Assembly: GCA_934047225.1 (NCBI GenBank)
Contig: OW203997.1
Coordinates: forward strand, 7,674,417-7,738,416
Direction: 5' to 3'
Length of the DNA: 64,000 nt
Source of the DNA: Ypsolopha sequella
Lineage: Eukaryota; Arthropoda; Insecta; Lepidoptera; Ypsolophidae
Below, piece after piece: positions 9,961 through 20,802 of the stretch (position 1 is its first letter; every line of letters begins with the position of its first letter). The position numbers were made by a program, and so were the translations under genes. The notes below the pieces were generated by a model, which made no database searches, was not told where the DNA came from, and saw only the letters and a list, made by a program, of their open reading frames with translations.

Positions 9961-10830
9961 ATCATCATTAAATTTTCATCATTATCATAGGAAATGTGAT
10001 TTTATTAAAAACCCACACCGCACTTAGTAACAATTTTTATTGGATCGTGCATAAAGTTGGTGATTTTATTTATGTAGTTCAATTTTCGTCCGAGTAACAA
10101 ATACGTTGGCGCAACCACACGCCTTGATTTATTAGTGCCTGCGCTGGGAGGTGGGCCTTATTGTCATTCTGTGACCTTTTGACACAGGTGCACTCGATAA
10201 GCTTAGATATTGATCAAGCTTTAATTGAAATTGGTTCTTGAACAATGAAATAATAATATGCATTTTGCACAACGCTAAACGAAGTAAAATAAAATCTTCA
10301 GTAAAGAGTAATTTATGTATTTAATAAGGGTGCGAGATCATTCCTTTTTTATGTTATAACTTGTTATTTATTTTTGGCATCCTCATTTGTATAACCTTAA
10401 TATAAATTTCGGTAGTGTGCCAAACTCATTGATTGTTGATTGTTTTATAGTGATCAGGAACAATGTTTGATCAGTGATCAGGATCAGGTATATACCCTAT
10501 GATTTTTTGACATCATTGCACTACCCTAAACACCGTCCCCAGTACCAAAGGGAATACTAAATAGTATTAAGCTCGCCTATTTACGAAATTTTTATCTTGT
10601 GCTATAAAGAATTTTATTATTATTTCGAGAATTTTTGATCTCGTCTCTCCCTCTTGGCCAAAAGAATTTAGAGAGTGAGAGAGACGGTACATCCCTCGGC
10701 AGAAGCACAGTCGACAGAGGTTCAGACCCCCAGGGAAAGAAACCGGCGAACGATGCGAGCAATATCGAGCAGAACCGCCTTATTATTATTAATGTTTAAC
10801 GACCCTTCAAATTATTATATTTCCTTATAT
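9960..10830. other. Unassigned spacer
   Basis: No gene or clear repeat. The short TCAGTGATCAGGATCAGG region at 10453-10490 resembles subterminal sequence of the MITE B family. A purine/pyrimidine-rich patch (10640-10690, TCTCGTCTCTCCCTC and AGAGAGTGAGAGAGAC) forms a weak inverted pair. Confidence 0.4.
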
Positions 10831-11005
10831 TGAAAAAAAATGTTTGTGCTCCCGTACTGCCTATACTAAGAATTGTATTTGAAATTCCAGTTCGTATGAG
10901 AACAATTTTGTTTATAGATTTCCATAAAAACGATCATTGAACTTCGTTCCTGATCACTAACCGAGTCTCCAGTATAAATTCGGGTGGTTGATTAAATTTC
11001 ACCTC
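10831..11005 (+). mobile_element. MITE B, copy 2 (left arm missing)
   Basis: It contains the central GCTCCCGTACTGCCTATACT block and the complete right arm (CTGATCACTAACCGAGTCTC ... GATTAAATTTCACCTCG) but no left terminal repeat, so it is a half element. Confidence 0.7.
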
Positions 11006-11384
11006 GTCTGATTTGTTAGTAGACAGTTATAAACAAAAGCAATATAACTATTAAGACTTAGGTATTGACTTAGGTAATTTCTAACACATTCCTGACAAAT
11101 CAATAACTCTATTATCAAGAATTCATTGTAACAGAGATATAAAATATATGCTAAAGAAACCGCAAACCGATTAAGTATTTATTTTCCTGTACATTATTTA
11201 TGCATGTGCTTATTATACTAAATAAAAAAATGTTCGAGTTTGTTCCGTATCTACAATTTGAGTTAAGTTTACATAAAGTGTTGTAGTCAGTGTTTTTTAT
11301 TTATTTAAAGTATTAGTTAACTAGCTTTTGCTAGTAAAAATATTCACTATACAAATATTTTGTTATTGATACTTAATAATAATA

Positions 11385-11600
11385 ATAATGAAAATCTTTT
11401 TATTAAAAATATAAAATATGGAAACGCAGAAGAAAAGTTGATCTGGATCTGACGGGTGAGCTAAAAGTCCCGAATTGAATACTGGGTCAGAGCTCCTTAC
11501 AAATAATACCTATACACTTGTGGTATCGAAAAACAGAAAAAAAACTTAATTTAACCACAAAAAGATATCTCACTTCTTTTCATAAGTTAAGGCGAGGTGC
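11385..11600 (-). repeat. Decayed LINE 3' end with (ATT)n tail
   Basis: On the minus strand the sequence runs through a GC-richer patch (CCGTCAGATCCAGATCAAC) to AATAAAAAGATTTTCATTAT and a TTATTATTAT tail. It is consistent with a non-LTR 3' UTR. Confidence 0.4.
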
Positions 11601-11825
11601 TCCCACAGAATAAACGGTGCTACCCCGAAGAGCCTAAAACTAGAAATTAGAGCACTTTCTTGATATTATAAGTCTTAGTTTTTAATATAAGTACGAATTA
11701 CCGGCAAAAAAAAAAATTGTCAAAAGTTTGTTTTTGTACCACACGGAATTCTACTATAATGTCATATCAATCAATATGTATCTATCGTTGCACCTCGTCT
11801 GAAATCATAAAAAATATCTATTCAT

Positions 11826-11997
11826 ACCAGGTGAAATTGAATCAACCGCTCGAATTCGTACTGGAGACTCGGTTGGGCAGTACAGGAGCAAACAATTTTT
11901 TTTCTGAATTTCGCCTTAAAGGTCATTACACATTATTCCTGATCACAAAACGAGCCTTCAGTATGAATTCGGGCGGTTGATTAAATTTCACCTAATA
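11826..11997 (+). mobile_element. MITE B, copy 3
   Basis: Both terminal arms are present (GGTGAAATTGAATCAACCGC and CGGGCGGTTGATTAAATTTC) but the centre is shortened to about 70 bp compared with copy 1. The 87-codon frame overlapping it is a chance frame. Confidence 0.75.
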
Positions 11998-12534
11998 TTA
12001 GTAGCATAAATTAAAAGCGCTTTCATAGCTTCCGGATATTGGTGTACATCCGATATCCCATCACCTCGAATTCCAAACAACAAACCGTGCCGTGCCCAAA
12101 TAACTTCACAAGCAATTCACTTTTTATTACGTCAGCAATCCATACCACATCCTGTGACTACATATTTGCTTATGCTACTCTGCCCAAAATAAACTGATCT
12201 GTGTCTTAGAACAACTGTATATAATGGGGTTATAAACAGGCGTGTCTTACAGGTCAAGATAGCTTGGTTTTTTCCAACAACGCAAGATAGGCTTGGCTAT
12301 GACGGAGTTAAGATATCTTTTGCACGTCACATACTCATATTTTTATAGCATGTTTATCGATAAAGATAAATATAATCGCTGACTTTATTTTATAGATTAT
12401 GATTCAGTATGATGGGGATTTCCCTGAAACTCCTGTTAAAGAGGGATTAAGGTTACATTCGGTTGTGAAAACCGATAAATTCGAAACGAACCTAGAGATG
12501 TGAACGAATTTTTACGACTGCAATTTTCTGAGTT

Positions 12535-12930
12535 AAGAGGATGGCCTACCCTAGCAACTTTTTTATTACCCGTGCAGCATAATGAGTCCAATGGCAAAGA
12601 CCTTATTTGCTTTTAATAGAGGCGATTATATGTTAGCTCGTTGGCCTCTTTTTCTTGGCCGCGTAATAATAATGATTACGGTAAGTTTTTAGCTAATACT
12701 GAAATATTTTGTAGTCAAAAAAATATTGGATTTAAGTAGAATCCCTTCATATTTATATTATCTATTTTATGAAATAAAAATCAAGTTGATTTCTTAATCG
12801 TGTTCTTGAAACGAACGTTTGAAAACCAAAAAAAGAGGGTGGAAAACATTTTTTTGGACAAAGTATAAGTCTTGGTAAGTACATTGTTTATAAGTAGAAT
12901 CCCTAGATAAAAAATCAATACCTATATTTT
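12535..12930 (+). repeat. Interspersed repeat H, copy 1
   Basis: It shares order and sequence with 59352-59770: GAGGATGGCCTACCCTAGCA, ATTTGCTTTTAATAGAGGCG, GCTAATACTGAAATATTTTG and ACGAACGTTTGAAAACCAAA. No terminal repeats or coding potential are evident. The class is unknown. Confidence 0.65.
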
Positions 12931-12946
12931 TTTCAATAAAAAGAGA

Positions 12947-13078
12947 GTCCGAATTGCTTCAAACGAATCCTCGGAAATCTGGCGTTGTTCATGCTCTACT
13001 AGGCTCATGTACCTGACCCTAGACCATGAACAACGCCAGACTTTCGAGGGTTCTTTTAAAGAAATAAGGACACTCCTT
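12947..13078. mobile_element. 132-bp palindromic element
   Basis: The two arms (12947-12996 and about 13026-13078) share TCTGGCGTTGTTCATG and TCGGAGGATTCGTTTGA-like blocks in inverse orientation. A related single-arm fragment (AACGCCAGGTTTTCAAGGGT) is at 37828. It is probably a small MITE or a fused pair of terminal repeats. Confidence 0.55.
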
Positions 13079-13115
13079 AAATTGAAAAAAATATACATGA
13101 TCTGTTGATATTTTA

Positions 13116-13534
13116 TTAAGGCGATATGCGAAAAAATACGGTAGTTTCTTTTCTGTGTATTTCATAAAATACACGGAAAATTATAATCAGTTTCTGGTAT
13201 ATGCATTTTGACTATATAATCTAGGGTTTTGAAATTGGAAAACATGTTTGGATAAATTTTCCTCGATAGAAATAATTGTTGAAATGAGGTCTTCAAACAC
13301 ACTTTTTCTCCTGGTTTGACGAATAGGAACCATATACAGAACTCAAACATATTTTATTATGTGTGTTTTAACAATATCTAGAGATTTGATATTTGAAATT
13401 TTGCTAGCTATTTCAGTTTTTTTATAAAAATTATAAAACTAAAATTTTTCTCGCCCTGGATCTGCCCCTCTCGCACTGAGCGTGTTTTCGCTTGGAGTGA
13501 CAGTGACAAAAATAAAATTCGCATAGCCTCTTAA
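13116..13534 (+). mobile_element. TTAA-flanked element F, copy 1
   Basis: It runs from TTAAGGCGATATGCG to CGCATAGCCTCTTAA. The internal blocks TTTCATAAAATACACGG, CCTCGATAGAAATAATTGTT and CTCTCGCACTGAGCG also occur at 16300-16706 (inverted) and 29140-29528. Element E (3383 etc.) shares the CTCGCACTGAG and CTCCTGGTTTGA blocks and the TTAA target, so E and F are sister families. Confidence 0.75.
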
Positions 13535-14091
13535 CGCCAAGAGACGGAGAGAGGTTGAAAGCGTTTGAAATGTGGTGCTGGAAGAAGATGGCAAGAATTA
13601 ACTGGGTGGAGAAGAAGACTAATGAGGAAGACCTGAAAATTTTTGAGGAAGAAAGATATTTGTTGGAAACTGAATAGTAAATATGATAAGAGACTTGATT
13701 TGACATGACAGTTTCTTGAAAAATATAGGTAATAGAAGGAAAGGTCGAGGAGAAAAGAGGGAGACCTACGCAATCAAATGCAGGAGAAAGTTAATTTTAT
13801 GTCATAACAAGAGCAGAAGAAAGAGAAGAATGGTGGTTACTCCACCGACAAGAAAAAGTGTAAGGATTATATATAATCAAATAATCATTGAATTTTTATG
13901 ACATTTATGTGTAACGACTAGCTCCTTAATAAGATAAAACCTCCTGAAAAACTCGTTAAACTTCAGAACGGGTATCTTGAAAAGTCTAACTACTATGTTG
14001 GTATCAAAGGACCGTCACCAATGACGTCACAGGACGTCTATGACGCATGCGCGACGTTATTAGCTGCAAACACCGCCTCCCTCCTAGTCAA

Positions 14092-14610
14092 AGAACTAAT
14101 ACAATTTTAGGGTTCACAACAATGGAAAACCTTAAAATGGCTGATACGAGTACAAAGACGATGCGCCGATGCTTAAATTTCAGAAATCTGAAATCTCCCT
14201 TGTCGAATTTGGTGCATGCATATGTTTTCTTCCGGTGTCCTCTTGGCCACCTTGCCTACAGCATATTTAGCAGCACTCGAGTTAGATAATAATATGACAG
14301 CTCGTGAGCCAATCAAAGTAGGCAATGTAGAAGCACCTGCACTGCGAGCGGCTGTGTTCAATGAACACATTGTGGATTGTACCTACGAAAATCGAGCCGA
14401 TTTGTCATTTAGTCAACTTTAAAACTGGATTCCAAAAAATCTGTTTAATCGTAATTAAAAATAAATAAAAAACAGCTGGTAATTTCAGAGATACAACCGT
14501 GAATTGGACACTTCTTACATCGCCTCATTATTCTCCATAACAGAGGAACAAATCAATAGCGGCGCATATATTTGCTTACGAGGTCGTTAATTTTTTTTAT
14601 TATTCCGATT
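14092..14610 (+). pseudogene. Possible decayed transposase or gene fragment, unidentified
   Basis: Three plus-strand stretches look mildly coding: 14126-14289 (ending in a stop), 14216-14422 (open in another frame; GNVEAPALRAAVFNEHIVDC near its end) and 14492-14593 (RYNRELDTSYIASLFSITEE, following a TAATTTCAG acceptor-like site). The last resembles a helix-turn-helix core, and the middle one vaguely resembles the C-terminus of PIF/Harbinger-type transposases. The frames are shifted against each other, so if related this is a broken element. The assignment is a guess. Confidence 0.2.
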
Positions 14611-15720
14611 AAATTAGGATTTACTTATTTTGAATAATAATTAATAACAAAATAATAAACGATTAAAAAACGTAATTATCTATTATCAGAAATAAAAATC
14701 CTACGTTAAAAAATGTTGTTCCGGAAGTGACGTAAAAGTTCTGAGCATACTCCCTATACGAGATGCGAATAAAGAAGTATCCACTTCAAAAAAAAAACAA
14801 ATGAAGCATGTTTTAACCGCTTTGCAACTGTATAGACGGAACGCGTAGGAATATTGTGTACGACGGCGCTTGGCAGAGTTTTTGCACATTTCCACGAAAG
14901 TTAGGAATAGCTTCCCATAGTACACAGCTAAAGTTCGTAGTTTGTATAAGCATAGCGTCAACAAATTCGAAGAACTATTGTAAATAAATCGTTCTTCGCG
15001 AGATAGCGAGTTTTTTTATGGGGCGAGGTGGCGCCTTCTTCAAATCAATGAATTTAATTCACTGTCATATCTAGTAAATCATAACTTCTATAACATATAT
15101 ATATATTTTTAAGTAAAATATACTAAAACCTTACTTAAAACTAAAATAGAACTATACATTTGATAAATTGTATTGTGACGGTACTAAATCCCTGAGAAAA
15201 TATTTAGAGAAATTACTACATTTTGTCTTGGATAGGTTGTCTAAGAGTAAAATGTAATACAATACACAATGGGCGCAGTATAGACGTATATAATTGTATT
15301 GTACCAAAATTTATACAAAACTAATACCGGCTGTAAATAGTCGAGTATCAATACCGTACTGATCATACTGAACAAATTGCCAAGAATAGTTTGTATTTAA
15401 AATTGGTATGAAGCAAACATCATTTTATTTTTTTGGGATTTTGTATCTTTGGAAAAGCAGATAGTTTGTTTAATTTTGGCTCTCTATTTTCACCCAATAT
15501 AATTCATTATTAGTATATAATATTTTTTTATTTCAAAGAATAAGAAGTCCCACGGGCTAAGGTATTTTTGTCCTTATTCCAACACTGACAGGGACCATTT
15601 TCGTAGCGCGTACTTTAATGTAGATGTATCCAGATACATAGCAAATTTCGAAAAATTGCATTCCAGAATTTAGATTTATTAAGAGGAATGCATCCGCCAG
15701 CGACATTGACTCGGCCTGTG
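14610..15720. other. Unassigned spacer
   Basis: The minus-strand frame at 14701-14964 (87 codons) has no recognisable domain. The block ACTGATCATACTGAACAA near 15359 recurs elsewhere in the window as a short repeat. Otherwise it is plain AT-rich DNA. Confidence 0.4.
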
Positions 15721-15722
15721 TC

Positions 15723-15832
15723 CGTACAAATATCGACAAAAACTATATTGAAATAACGTTCATATCAGCGTGCATTGCATTGAACGATCGCTGCGTCTCC
15801 GGATAACGCAAAATAGGAGAAAATAAAACTTT
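15723..15832 (+). repeat. Repeat shared with the right end of the window
   Basis: About 110 bp, including GTACAAATATCGACAAAAAC, TTGAAATAACGTTCATATCA and GCGTCTCCGGATAACGCAAA, match the minus strand of 63893-64000 closely. Identity stops near 15832, which marks one edge of the repeat; the other edge is not known because the second copy runs off the window. Confidence 0.6.
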
Positions 15833-16059
15833 TCATTGGGACGCGATGGCGAGAAAAAAAAAACTAAGTATACAATAATTTTGTAGATCTAAAAATTGCC
15901 TATAATTTGGTGAAAAAATCTTTAAAATTGCTTCAGGCGAAGGAGTAAGACAATTTTTGTGAAAATCATACGAAACTTTCGTTTTTTTTTTGTTTTTGGG
16001 CCACACGTGTGGGAGGAGCAGGCCTTCAAAGACAGTTCTAAAATGCAGTTGGAGTATGT

Positions 16060-16290
16060 ATTCACAGAGATTTAGAATTTGCCATGTGTCTGGTGCTGGC
16101 GGAACATAAGATAGGCAATGGGTACAGCAGACAGCCGCCGACACGGGTCGGCTGCCGCTGCCCACACCGCGATGGTAATCTGTCTCGCGCATGCGCGTTG
16201 CATAATCCACTGCCACTCTGATTGGTGCTCGCACAGAGCTTTATCGTCGGTGACTTGTTGGTTATGACAGGGAAATTCAATTTAGTCTAA
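16060..16290. promoter_or_regulatory. GC-rich patch with NRF1-like palindrome and CCAAT box
   Basis: A locally GC-rich segment contains the CGCGCATGCGCG palindrome (about 16187-16198), which fits the NRF1 consensus, and GATTGG (inverted CCAAT) about 20 bp downstream. Such pairs occur in core promoters, but no first exon with a donor was found beside it. The 133-codon minus-strand frame across it (15833-16234) has no recognisable domain. Confidence 0.2.
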
Positions 16291-16299
16291 AGTCTAAAC

Positions 16300-16706
16300 T
16301 TAAGAGGCTATGCGAATTTTATTTTTGTCACTGTCACTCCAAGCGAAAAATCGCGCAGTGCGAAAGAAAGCGAAAAATTTTAGTTTTATAATTTTTATTA
16401 AAAAACTAAAATAGCCAGCAAAATTTCAAATATCAAATCTCTAGATATTGTTGAAACACACCTAATAAAATATGTTTGAGTTCTGTATACGGTTCCTATT
16501 CGTCAAACGAGGAGAAAAGTGTGTTTGAAGACCTCATTTCAACAATTATTTCTATCGAGGAAAATTTATCCAAACATGTTTTCCAACTTCAAATCCCTAG
16601 ATTATATAGTCAAGATGCATATACCAGAAACTGATTATAATTTTCCGTGTATTTTATGAAATACACAGAAAAGAAACACCCGTATTTTTTTCGCATATCG
16701 CCTTAA
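16300..16706 (-). mobile_element. TTAA-flanked element F, copy 2 (inverted)
   Basis: The reverse complement of the 13116-13534 element: TTAAGAGGCTATGCG at the left end and CGCATATCGCCTTAA at the right, with matching internal blocks throughout. Confidence 0.75.
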
Positions 16707-16849
16707 CTGGTGCAAAAGGGGCGAGTGGGGGGGGGCTTTTGCCCCGCAATGGTATCTCCGATAGAACAAAAAATATGTGTAAAGTTTAACAATATATTAT
16801 GCATGCGTAAACTTACCAACAAAATCTAAATATGAAATGAAATTTTATG

Positions 16850-17030
16850 ATTTATAGCCAAATCCATCGCTTTGGATACTCTAAACACAATTAAGAGTGC
16901 AACTAGAAAAGATCAATTAGAAATAATCTCAAGGAAGATGAACATTTTGAAAAAATTTCAAATGCCAGGGTTTTAACCCTTCAAGTGCGCTATCGACTGC
17001 GCTACCAAAAAACTCCTTGAATCTATTTTG
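16850..17030 (-). mobile_element. tRNA-derived SINE, type 1
   Basis: On the minus strand the A-box-like GGTAGCGCAGTCGATAGCGC and a degraded B box (AGGGTTAAAACCCTGG) form a tRNA-like head. They are followed by a body ending in TTGTGTTTAGAGTATCCAAA and GCGATGGATTTGG. The body matches 33880-34066, 35548-35660 and the tail at 52828-52880. Confidence 0.65.
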
Positions 17031-17159
17031 TGCGCCACATCGGTGGGCGGACGTGCCGCGTGGGACACGGTAGCTCCGTGCATCCATCACCGTTGTGCAA
17101 CGTGTGACGAGCCACGGTCCTGACAAATATGCATGTGGATTTATATGGAACCACTGACA

Positions 17160-17470
17160 CGATATATATTTTACTTTATTTATTTGAACTACTTAATTTT
17201 TTTTATTTTAAGCTTACCTAAATACTTAAATAACATTAAAAACTTAACTAAAGATGACCTAAAAATAAAAAATCTAACAAAGTAAACCTAAAATAATAAC
17301 AATAAATAGAAAATACTGGCCAGATCGCTGCCGTCGTCAGGAAGGGTGCCCAAAAGGCTGGCGGCGTTGCCACGTTGAATGGCCAAACTAATTCTTTGGC
17401 CAAAGTAGCTTCCAGCCCTTCGGTCACCTGAAGCATAGTAAAACCAGAACAGTAGATTAACTCACGCCCC
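17160..17470 (-). pseudogene. LINE ORF2 C-terminal remnant with 3' UTR
   Basis: On the minus strand, codons ending at about 17282 read [20 protein letters not shown] then [11 protein letters not shown] and a stop. The '[19 protein letters not shown]' block is a signature I associate with the extreme C-terminus of insect non-LTR polyproteins. A 3' UTR rich in TTTAGGT and AATAAA motifs follows to about 17160. The catalytic part is missing. The overlapping 78-codon frame in the other phase is a shadow. Confidence 0.6.
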
Positions 17471-17599
17471 GTACGAGACTTCAATACCTACTGTGTCAGG
17501 GTTGTTCCTTTACTTTATTTTCGTACCTAGCTAATACAAATCAATATTTAAATACATATATTATACATATACTACGTAGGTATGTATTATGTTTGTAAA

Positions 17600-17900
17600 T
17601 ATTAAATTCATTTACATTGGGCCTTCAACTCGATGGCAGCAGCAGCGACAGCCGGTACGAATAGCGATACGTTAAATGAACGTGTTACCAACTTATCTGT
17701 TGCCGTAGGCCAAACTAAAATGACTTATATATTCATTAGTAACAGTCTTCGTTGCCGCGAGTCGCCGAAATAGATAAGTTTGTGGTGCGGAACTGTTCTC
17801 AAGGCGGCCCCCTTTGGTGGCACGTTTGATCTACAAAGACGCCGCCGCGCCGCTGCGCCGCGCCGTAGAGACCCGAATTGACCTTTATGTAGACCGGGAG
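17600..17900. other. GC-rich spacer, no gene assigned
   Basis: The segment holds GC-rich runs such as GCCGCCGCGCCGCTGCGCCG (17841-17860) in an AT-rich setting. It could be a promoter-associated island or the remnant of a GC-rich element. No ATG-donor pair was found. Confidence 0.25.
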
Positions 17901-18317
17901 CTCAGTACCGTATTTTAACCTTATATGAGGTAGACATTAATAAAAAGCACATTTATTTAAATAAGACTTCTTTAATTTAAAATGCTTACAATTTATAATA
18001 TGAAGCACGATATTTTGAAACATTATCTGTCAAATCCTCACGTGATATTAATTGTAGCCATTGTAAGCGCCTGAAAACAACAAAATAAAAATTATGACAA
18101 ATCAACTGACATTTTGAAGCCGATTATGACAAATGAGCTATCAATCGACGACGTAGTGAAACATTCAAACATACATACATTCATATCATACATAATAAAC
18201 GTATAGACCTTATAACTCATAAAGAAATCTTACTTGCTTATATTAAATAAAGTAAGAAAACTTGAAAATAATCAATTATAAAATTAAAGATAAGCTCCTG
18301 AATTTACCTTAAAAACA

Positions 18318-18545
18318 TGGGCATCGTCAAAAGGGGGAAGGGGGCAGCTGTCCCCCCTAGAGATTTGAAAAACTTTGAGATTTTTATAATAAAGTAACCG
18401 AAAAATTCGCGAGAAACCCAAGAACATTATGTTTATAAGACAATTATTTTGTTTCTTGTAATGAACAATTAAAAACTTTACATTTGTTTATTTTACCTAC
18501 AATTCATGTCATCTTGCCCCCCTGGCAACGCTTTTGCTTAAAAAT
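18318..18545. repeat. Repeat with GGGGG/CCCCC ends
   Basis: The left part (AGGGGGAAGGGGGCAGCTGT, then CCCCCCTAGAG) and right part (CATCTTGCCCCCCTGGCAAC) form a loose inverted pair around an AT-rich centre. This resembles lepidopteran repeats of the 'GGGGGCAGCTGCCCCCC...GACGATGCCCATG' kind. Boundaries are uncertain. Confidence 0.35.
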
Positions 18546-18809
18546 CTTTGTGATTGTTGACTAAATTAATCAGTTCAATTCATTTAAGTACATAATAAAA
18601 TTTAAGTATCTAATCGAACATTGGCTCCTAGTCTATAATTAAAAAATCTTTGCGATTTCAACCATATCAGCTCTACATTTAAAAACACTTTGACTAACTG
18701 ACAATCATAGCACAGTTATGATCATAGGTACCTATGTTAAATGTGAACAAAGAAAGTACGGTTTACATCTCTCATTATTATTTATATGTACCATAAATTG
18801 TGTACTCAC

Positions 18810-18916
18810 CTTTCTTGTTGAGTTGGTATTGAGAAGAACGATAATTCTGGATTTGAGGAATTATTATTGAGGCATCCGAAGACAGAACAATATGTACGAC
18901 AGCGTGCTGTCGACAT
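18810..18916 (-). CDS. First coding exon of a THAP-domain zinc-finger protein
   Basis: On the minus strand 35 codons plus two bases lead to a consensus donor (AAG|GTGAGT; intron starts at 18809, phase 2). The residues MSTARCRTYCSVFGCLNNN, then PELSFFSIPTQQE, reproduce the N-terminal half of a THAP domain: C-x4-C (Cys10/Cys15) just after the start, the 'GCxNN' turn, and the 'SFFxIP' strand before the region where family members carry the invariant Trp. The remaining ligands (C-x2-H) and the AVPTIF-like end must lie in a later exon, which I did not find downstream. THAP domains bind DNA as C2CH fingers; they occur in host transcription factors and in P-element transposases, and this exon alone cannot separate these. 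The ATG at 18916 is preferred because THAP domains usually begin at the N-terminus, but the frame is open to an upstream ATG at 19030. An arthropod initiator-like TCAGT is at 18936-18932. Confidence 0.7.
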
Positions 18917-18919
18917 ATT

Positions 18920-19150
18920 TGAAGTGACTTGACTGAGCGCGACCGCGGCGTAACCCCGACTAGCACCGGCCTTGCATACCGAGATATTGCTGTTGTGTGC
19001 GTACTGTAGTTCGTGCGTACTAGCACGCACACATATTAGCCGCGCGATGTACCTTTGGTTGAAGATAAACTACTTTTCTGGTTTTACTATGCCTGAAGCG
19101 TCGACCAAGCGCGACGAAATTTCTTTTTAAATTCGCCGCGCTTCCGAACC
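18920..19150 (-). promoter_or_regulatory. Putative GC-rich 5' region of the THAP gene
   Basis: The 200 bp upstream of the THAP ATG are CpG-rich compared with the flanks (GGTCGCGCTCAGTC, GCCGCGGTCGCG, GCGCGACG). They contain a palindrome GTGCGTACTAGCACGCAC (19013-19030) and a TCAGT initiator close to the ATG. This suits a TATA-less promoter; there is no direct evidence of transcription. Confidence 0.35.
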
Positions 19151-20480
19151 CCACGGCCCAAGAGTTTGATGAATGTATAAATGTATGTTTTTGAAAGTTG
19201 CAGTTGAAAATAAAAAAAAAACCTCATGTTTACGCATAATAAAGTTGTATCTTTTTACAGAGTTTCAAAATTGTAAATACGAATAAATATTGAATAAAAG
19301 ATACAGCCTGATTTTTGTTCAGAAAACAGATACTAGATATAAATGAAGAGAATATTCGAAAATAATAATTTAAATAATAAAAAACAATAATATTATATGA
19401 AGAGTTTTTTAATAGTTTAAGGTCTCAACTATAATCCTAAAACAGAATAAAAAATATTATAATGGAAAACCTGTAAAATTTAGAAATATTAAGTTTTTTA
19501 CTTTCCTGTAACATTTTGATTTCCTGATTTGGGCCATTTTTCGAATCACCTCTTCAAATTTCAAATTGATACCCTTAGCTGATGTTATTAAGGAAAACTC
19601 TGTCTTGAGGTACGGAACCCTAAAAACAATGTGCTCCACAAAAACTGCTACAAACCGATTGACACAAATCAAACATAGTCACACTTTTACACTTGACATA
19701 CTCATAGTGTTGGCTCCATACAAATATTTGTCTGTCTCGAGTTATGGTCTATTCATTTTGCCAAACAAATCGAAAGCGGGACCGGTAGTATTGCCGGATT
19801 GGATAAATGGACAATCTCATACAGTATACAGTCGGGATACACCATCGAAATCAACTGCTGTGCCAATGCATCCAGTGTATCAGAATTATACCTACTGGAG
19901 TTCTGTAATACATTGCTCGTATACAACTAACAGTCAACTTTTCCAACAGACCTGTTTGAATAACGCACCAAGGTGAATTTTATTAATTTATCTACTTATT
20001 TATGAAACGTATAAATTAAATAAAAACGATTACCATTCTACTCAAGGCTCGAGATTTGATCTTTTGCATTTTCTGATGCTGAGTAGAAAATGCCTTCCTC
20101 TAAACGCTGTCCTAGGACCAAGTACGAGCCAACATAGAGAGAGAGTGCATTGAAACTTTTAAATTTACTGTAGTTTGGGTTTATGACAAGATTGGCGTCT
20201 CCGGCCTGTGTTATCAATAAACAATCCTCACTATAAATAAATATTCCTACTTCAACTTCAATAGGACAAACTTTAAAAGCTTTTCTGTGACAATGATGTC
20301 AATATTACAATGTCAGTTGGAATAGAATTTCCGAATGGGATTGTTTGAAATTGCTTCAAGAAATCACGCGTCGTCGGTTTCCGTTATGCTGCAGCTTTAC
20401 TCGGCAACATACTTTACACAAGGCACGCCCCGTCAGTCCGGTCATAGTAAAAACAGAATGGTTTTACTATGGTCCGGTGT
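19150..20480. other. Spacer with scattered repeat fragments
   Basis: A 136-codon plus-strand frame (19566-19976) begins inside a TTCAAATTGATACCC repeat fragment and crosses an inverted TACGGAACCCTAAAA fragment (19613-19627), so it is unlikely to be a gene. No other feature is supported. Confidence 0.45.
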
Positions 20481-20481
20481 T

Positions 20482-20560
20482 ACGCCTAAAGGGGAAAGAT
20501 GAGGCAAATAGAAATGAAATGCCAGATTTTGGATGATTTTGTTGCAATAATAAGGAAACC
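20482..20560 (+). repeat. Short repeat shared with 51150-51215
   Basis: GGATGATTTTGTTGCAATAA and flanking sequence match the minus strand near 51150-51215, where the order GGGGAACGAAAA...GTCAGCTTTCGGATGATTTT is kept. It is the edge of an unidentified dispersed repeat. Confidence 0.5.
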
Positions 20561-20802
20561 CAAGGAATGTTTATGAAGTAAGTTTGAAGAAATCACGTGA
20601 ATTGATTCATATATTTACTGTAAATAAAATCTTTTGTAAATCTTTATTTTACTAGTTTTAGAGTTTATATCGATTTTCCCTCGAGTATCGATTTCAGGAT
20701 TTAGTTGGTTGTTTCTTTATACAATTTGTTTGCTTTGTAAATAGTGTTTTTATTTCAACCAGAAGCTGAGTTATTTAATAAATAAGTTTTTCGAGAGCGC
20801 GT

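Noticed and set aside
15833..16234. 133-codon minus-strand ORF
   Set aside because: The first half is composition-driven by a GC-rich patch and the second half by T/A runs; no recognisable domain or start context.
19566..19976. 136-codon plus-strand ORF
   Set aside because: It starts in a common repeat fragment and crosses an inverted AGGGTTCCG fragment; no domain, splice or poly(A) support.
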